Source: Lachnospiraceae bacterium
GTDB lineage: Bacteria > Bacillota > Clostridia > Lachnospirales > Lachnospiraceae
Direction of reading: 5' to 3'
DNA length: 64,000 nt
Assembly: GCA_017474455.1 (NCBI GenBank)
Contig: JAFVHP010000033.1
Coordinates: 62,001 to 126,000, forward strand
The notes beneath the pieces were generated by a model, which was not told where the DNA came from, made no database searches, and saw only the letters and a list, made by a program, of their open reading frames with translations. A program made the position numbers and the translations under genes. Positions within the stretch are counted from its first letter, which is position 1; each line of letters begins with the position of its first letter. Positions 60,097 to 64,000 of this stretch are shown one piece after another.

Positions 60097-61701
60097 ATGA
60101 AAAAGAAAATCGCAGCATTATTATCAGCAGCTATGTTAGCATCTGTAATCTTTACAGCATGCGCAGGCGCGGCACCGGCAGCAGCTCCGGCACCTGAAGC
60201 GGCAGCGGAAGAAGCAGCGCCTGCGGCGGAAGCAGAAGCTCCCGCGGCAGAGGAAGCAGCTCCTGCAGAAGAAGCAGCAGCACCTGAATTCGACGAGATC
60301 ACGACCATTAAGGTCACTCTGTTTGACACCCGCGGCGTCGGCGAAGTCGCCGGTCCCGTTTTTGACGCCATGAACGCGATCACGGAACAGAAGATCGGCG
60401 TACATGCGGACATCACCATGAAGTCCCTCGCTGAATACAGCACACAGCTCGGCCTGCAGCTGGCCAGCGGCGAACAGCTCGACGTTATCTCCCTGGGCTT
60501 CGGGGCTACATCCTTCTCTTCCCTCGTCGCGAACGGACAGCTGATGGATATCACAGACCTTATTCAGGAAGAAGCACCCGAGACCTACGCGGAAGTCGGC
60601 GAATACCTGAAGGTCGACTCCATGGGCGGAAGGATCTACGGCATACCGCCTTACAGGAACTATGTAAGTTCTTCCTACATGACGATGCGCAAAGATATCC
60701 TTGAAGAGCTCGGCATGCTCGACCAGGCTCTGTCCATGACTAGCTGGGACCAGGTCGAAGAACTTTTCGCCACGGTCGCGGAAAAGACCGATCTGATCCC
60801 TACCGGCAGCGGCAAGAACATCCTCTGGTCCGGCGGCTATATCTTCCCCGGCGGCGATTTCGCGGATACGATCACATTCGATACGCTCAGCGATCCGGTC
60901 GGCGTTATCTTTGCTGACGAAGAGACCAACCAGCTTTCACTTCTGCTTGAGAACCCCAATTACAGGGCTGAGCAGGAAATGATCCGTGACTGGTACAACA
61001 AGGGATGGGTCTATAAGGATTCTCCTTACGAAGACAACACTTCCGAGATCATGATCAAGACAAATGTTTCCTTCGCTATGTTCGGCACATCCGAATTCGG
61101 TATCGAAACAGCCAAGACAGAAGCGATCGGCAAAGAGATGGTCAGCCTTGAACTTGCCAGCAAACCGCTTGCTACCGCCAACGTAGCCAACTTCGGTCTC
61201 GGTATCCCGGTCAACGCAGAGGAACCCGAAGCAGGCATGAGATGGATCAATGAACTCTATACCAATCCTGATATGATCAACCTTATGTTCTGGGGTATCG
61301 AAGGCGAGAACTATGTCGTGGAAGACGGCCAGGCGAAGTATCCTGACGGCGTTGAGCCCGACAAGGTCGGTTATCACTCTGTTGACTTCCTGTACGGCAA
61401 CTATTTCCTTGGCCTTCCCTGGATCGGCAGCGGCGCTGACTTCCGTCAGCAGGCAAAGGCTATCCTGGATGCCGGAGAGCTTTCTCCTTACTTCGGCTTC
61501 AGGGCCAATGCGGATAATGTTGTCAACATCATCAGCGCTCTGAGCGCCATCACAGAGCAGTACAACGGTTCCATCCGCTGCGGCGCTTTCACGGATGAAC
61601 TCTATGATGAATACATTGCCAGCCTGAAGGCCAACGGCGTAGATGACTACATTGCCGACTATCAGAAACAGCTGGATGAGTGGCTTGCCGCAAACAACTG
61701 A
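60097..61701 (+). CDS. Carbohydrate ABC transporter substrate-binding lipoprotein (DUF3502-like)
   Basis: A 534-residue lipoprotein with lipobox IFTAC (Cys22) and an unusually long Ala/Pro/Glu tether (about 23-65). The binding domain contains GLQLASGEQLDVISLGFGA, RIYGIPPYRNYVSSSYMTMR and NKGWVYKDSPYEDN, ending YIADYQKQLDEWLAANN. It is a paralogue of the protein at 12361-13962. No cognate permease genes follow; the operon ends at a terminator. AAGGGGG precedes the ATG. Confidence 0.88.
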   Translation: MKKKIAALLSAAMLASVIFTACAGAAPAAAPAPEAAAEEAAPAAEAEAPAAEEAAPAEEAAAPEFDEITTIKVTLFDTRGVGEVAGPVFDAMNAITEQKIGVHADITMKSLAEYSTQLGLQLASGEQLDVISLGFGATSFSSLVANGQLMDITDLIQEEAPETYAEVGEYLKVDSMGGRIYGIPPYRNYVSSSYMTMRKDILEELGMLDQALSMTSWDQVEELFATVAEKTDLIPTGSGKNILWSGGYIFPGGDFADTITFDTLSDPVGVIFADEETNQLSLLLENPNYRAEQEMIRDWYNKGWVYKDSPYEDNTSEIMIKTNVSFAMFGTSEFGIETAKTEAIGKEMVSLELASKPLATANVANFGLGIPVNAEEPEAGMRWINELYTNPDMINLMFWGIEGENYVVEDGQAKYPDGVEPDKVGYHSVDFLYGNYFLGLPWIGSGADFRQQAKAILDAGELSPYFGFRANADNVVNIISALSAITEQYNGSIRCGAFTDELYDEYIASLKANGVDDYIADYQKQLDEWLAANN

Positions 61702-61760
61702 TAAGTCACTGATATGATACTGCGGCTGCCATCCCGGCAGCAGACAAAATACATAAATAA

Positions 61761-61798
61761 AAAAGCCGCCTGCGGATGTGTTCCGCGGGCGGCTTTTT
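61761..61798 (+). terminator. Intrinsic terminator of the glycosidase-SBP operon
   Basis: AAAAGCCGCC-t-GCGG pairs with CCGC-g-GGCGGCTTTTT around a short loop. Symmetric A and T tracts allow it to stop the convergent AraC transcript as well. Confidence 0.92.
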
Positions 61799-61825
61799 GC
61801 TGCCTGGATATTTATTGCGCGTCCG

Positions 61826-62653
61826 TCAGCGGATGCTCCGGCGGTATTCGTTCGGCGTCATGCCGGTATACTTGCGGAAGATCTTGCCGAAGTAGCTGGC
61901 ATCCCTGAACCCGCAGCGCTCGCCCACTTCCCGGCCGGTCAGGTCGGGATGTTCTACCAGAAGGAGTCTTGCCCTGACTATCCTGATCTTTGTCAGATGC
62001 TGCATGATCGTTTCACCGGCGGCTTCCTTAAATGCGGTACACAGGTACTCCCTTGTCCGCCCGAAGGTTTTGGCCAGGTCGTCCAGGGAAATGTCGTCCA
62101 TATAATTATTCTCCAGATACATGGAGATCTCCTGTGCGTATCCGGTGTTATCGATGAACTCTGACATCATGATCCTTGTCGAAGAGTTTCCAAGGTCCAC
62201 AAGGAGGCTGAACAGTTCTTTTGTGCACAACAGCTGCTTGCTCCGGTTGTCTTTATCACCGGTAATGATCTTTTGCAGTGCATGGATATGTTCTTCAAAG
62301 AATCCGGGATCCGGTACCTGGTAGATGCCCTGGGACTTCAGTTTTACGGAGTCCAGGACAGACTGGCAGATCTTTCCCCCAAACCCGATGAAATGTACTT
62401 TCCAGTCGCCCTCTATTGCCCGGTAGCTGTGCCCTGAATCCGGAAACAGAAGGGCGGCCTGTCCTTTGCGCAGCGTACACCTGGTGTTTTCGATCATCAG
62501 CTCGCCTGCCCCGGAAATACACCAGAACAGCTGCCAGATCGGGATACCGGTCATCCTCATGACCGGCTCCTGGTCATGGTCAACGCCGATGTACCCGGTG
62601 ACCAGGGGGAGGGAATCATATATCTGCCGCGTCGTTTTCAGATGATAGATCAT
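61826..62653 (-). CDS. AraC-family transcriptional regulator
   Basis: A 275-residue AraC regulator with an N-terminal cupin (about 30-75; LFWCISGAGELMIENTRCTL, KGQAALLFPDSGHSYRAIEG) and C-terminal double helix-turn-helix (ISLDDLAKTFGRTREYLCTA, GREVGERCGFRDASYFGKIF, ending GMTPNEYRRSIR). It overlaps the upstream transporter fusion gene by four bases (ATGA). It is convergent with the glycosidase-SBP operon, which is a possible target. Confidence 0.9.
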   Translation of the reverse strand: MIYHLKTTRQIYDSLPLVTGYIGVDHDQEPVMRMTGIPIWQLFWCISGAGELMIENTRCTLRKGQAALLFPDSGHSYRAIEGDWKVHFIGFGGKICQSVLDSVKLKSQGIYQVPDPGFFEEHIHALQKIITGDKDNRSKQLLCTKELFSLLVDLGNSSTRIMMSEFIDNTGYAQEISMYLENNYMDDISLDDLAKTFGRTREYLCTAFKEAAGETIMQHLTKIRIVRARLLLVEHPDLTGREVGERCGFRDASYFGKIFRKYTGMTPNEYRRSIR

Positions 62654-64000
62654 TGCGTGACCCTCTTAAACAGCCACGTGATCAGCCGGATTAGCAGGAA
62701 ATAGGCGACGGTTACTGTGAACAGCGGCAGCAGGACTTCATAGCTTTCGGAACGGATGATGTCATAGACCTTGGTCAGATCCTGGACGGCAATATAGCCG
62801 ACGACAGAGGTCATCTTCAGCATGGAAACGATCCTGTCCCTGTAATCCGTCCAAATATCGGCGCCATTCTCAGACTGCAGGAGGCGGAAGAATTCTTTTG
62901 TATCGATAAATTCCAGCCTGTAGGCATACTCCGCGCTTTCGACGGCCTCTTCAGCCTCGATGCCGGCCGCGGCGAGAGTGTCCGCATCGCTGTCGAACAT
63001 GACTCTGCACCGGACGGATTTCCCGTTCCTGACGATGATCCTGAATACATCCTCGGCAAAGACGAGGGAAAAGCCGATGATCGCGGCGATCACGCCTCCG
63101 TGTGCAAGATCCCGGTAATACCTGTAATAGATCGGGATGATCAGCATGATGGCCGGGATGCTGCCCAGGAGCCATATAACTGCACGCAACAGCCCGCGCA
63201 GGAAGAAGTTCGTCCGGCGGGTGATGATATAGGAGATAAGGGCCAGGGGCGTACCGATAAGGACTGCGGACACGACGATCAGGACGGTGGTCAATAGCCC
63301 CCCGAAGAACAGTTTATATCGGCCTTCTTCCAGGAACGTATTGCGGAAGCTCCTCCTGATATGCGCAAAAGGCCCGGGAGCCCTGCCGCTTTCTGTCGGA
63401 ACAGCGGTGCACAGGCTGATGCCGCCGGAATAATCCGCGGCGCCGAAATTGAGAAATTCCTCACGGTCTCTTGTGATCGTGATCGCGCCGCATCCCGCGT
63501 CGTAGTGGCCGGCTGCCGTACCCCGCAGCATCTCGTCGAAATCTGTCTGCGCGAAGGAAAGACCATAGCCGTATTCCCTGCAGAAACCGATTGCCAGGTC
63601 GATGTCATAGCCGACGGGGCGGCCGGCGGACAGATAGGCAAAGGGGATATTGCTCGTATCGAACGCGAAGACGAGCATGCCGTTTTCGGCAGGCAGTAAA
63701 GAAGCATCCTCGCTGGTCCTGCCCTCCGGATCGTTCCCGAACCATTTCTCATCCAGAGCCCCCAGCGCCCCCGAAGCAGCCAGTTTTTCAATATAGGCGC
63801 TGTACTGCCGGCTGTGCAGTTCTCCCTGTTCATCCTTCGGAAAGACCAGTGAATAGTCCGATGGCTCCAGGTAATCGTCGATCAGGGTGAAAACGTCGCT
63901 GGAACGGAGAATCGCCCTGATGATGGGCTCGTCGTCCGCGGCGGCGTCGATCATGCCGCCGGCAAGGGCCCGGTAGACTTCGTCCCTGTCAGGGAAGTAA
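62650..64000 (-). CDS. Amino-acid-type ABC transporter SBP-permease fusion (5' end outside window)
   Basis: The frame runs past the window edge, so at least 450 residues are seen and the start is missing. The visible part begins inside one family-3 solute-binding domain (ending GALGALDEKWFGND), continues with a second one (LVFAFDTSNIPFAYLSAGRP, YDAGCGAITITRDREEF, NFGAADYS) and then a HisM/GlnP-type permease (GGLLTTVLIVVSAVLIGTPL, SMLKMTSVVGYIAVQDLTKV). The usual EAA loop is degenerate, reading EEAVESAEYAYRLEFIDTKE after an inserted hydrophilic stretch. The partner ATPase gene is not in the window. The substrate is probably an amino acid or similar cation. Confidence 0.8.
   Translation of the reverse strand, partial: YFPDRDEVYRALAGGMIDAAADDEPIIRAILRSSDVFTLIDDYLEPSDYSLVFPKDEQGELHSRQYSAYIEKLAASGALGALDEKWFGNDPEGRTSEDASLLPAENGMLVFAFDTSNIPFAYLSAGRPVGYDIDLAIGFCREYGYGLSFAQTDFDEMLRGTAAGHYDAGCGAITITRDREEFLNFGAADYSGGISLCTAVPTESGRAPGPFAHIRRSFRNTFLEEGRYKLFFGGLLTTVLIVVSAVLIGTPLALISYIITRRTNFFLRGLLRAVIWLLGSIPAIMLIIPIYYRYYRDLAHGGVIAAIIGFSLVFAEDVFRIIVRNGKSVRCRVMFDSDADTLAAAGIEAEEAVESAEYAYRLEFIDTKEFFRLLQSENGADIWTDYRDRIVSMLKMTSVVGYIAVQDLTKVYDIIRSESYEVLLPLFTVTVAYFLLIRLITWLFKRVTQ

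Noticed and set aside
1-64000. tRNA or rRNA genes and insertion sequences
   Set aside because: I found no cloverleaf with a conserved T-loop, no rRNA-like stretch and no transposase or terminal inverted repeats by reading.

Overview
The window looks like a chromosomal segment of a gut- or rumen-type Lachnospiraceae/Clostridia bacterium with moderately high GC. The grounds are near-consensus Gram-positive Shine-Dalgarno sites (AGGAGG), Cys lipoboxes on all substrate-binding proteins, a glgC-glgD pair, YesM/YesN-type two-component genes, DUF5597 glycosidases, a 72-residue 'PurH-like' mini-protein and many AraC/LacI/GntR sugar regulators. This is inference from gene families; no rRNA or tRNA gene was seen. 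There are no transposases, phage genes or CRISPR arrays.

Layout. 0-4.5 kb: an AraC regulator, an AEC-family transporter gene with an apparent in-frame internal deletion, an SGNH hydrolase and a leucine-rich-repeat lipoprotein. 4.5-18 kb: a glycan locus with a divergent LacI repressor, a near-perfect promoter flanked by TGAAAC half-sites, a type B carboxylesterase, two GH3 enzymes (one canonical, one domain-permuted), a sugar-binding lipoprotein, a triple NTF2-like protein and an AraC regulator carrying a GH39 domain that has lost both catalytic glutamates. 18-23.6 kb: housekeeping and stress genes (C_GCAxxG protein, MATE, TIGR04076, GNATs, cytidine deaminase, Bcp peroxiredoxin, endonuclease IV). 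23.7-25.3 kb: a DUF5597 beta-galactosidase-like enzyme.

25.5-37.7 kb: a response regulator, histidine kinase and binding lipoprotein overlap by ATGA, then come a triplicated terminator repeat, a divergent AraR-like GntR repressor and a complete YtfQ-YtfR-YtfT-YjfF type pentose/hexofuranose ABC importer. A 0.85-kb higher-order tandem repeat (four exact 167-bp units alternating A-B-A-B) lies after it. 37.7-53.1 kb: a mixed accessory region with a DUF4353 lipoprotein, MBL hydrolases, nitroreductase, an HTH-Uma2 fusion with 11-bp-phased operator-like repeats, a secreted repeat protein, MFS, LspA-like peptidase, MATE, a YcaQ-like glycosylase, an exported PLP-fold lipoprotein, a low-molecular-weight phosphatase, an HD protein and an SGNH-like envelope protein.

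53.2-64 kb: glgD-glgC (glycogen synthesis), a third MATE, a repeat-rich intergenic region with a candidate structured RNA, DUF1294, a second DUF5597 glycosidase with its own binding lipoprotein, an AraC regulator and a truncated SBP-permease fusion. The theme is uptake and intracellular hydrolysis of plant oligosaccharides under several local regulators, with storage as glycogen. The least explained elements are the 167-bp array, the triplicated terminator/GNRA repeat, the exported class V aminotransferase-fold lipoprotein and the catalytically dead GH39-AraC sensor.
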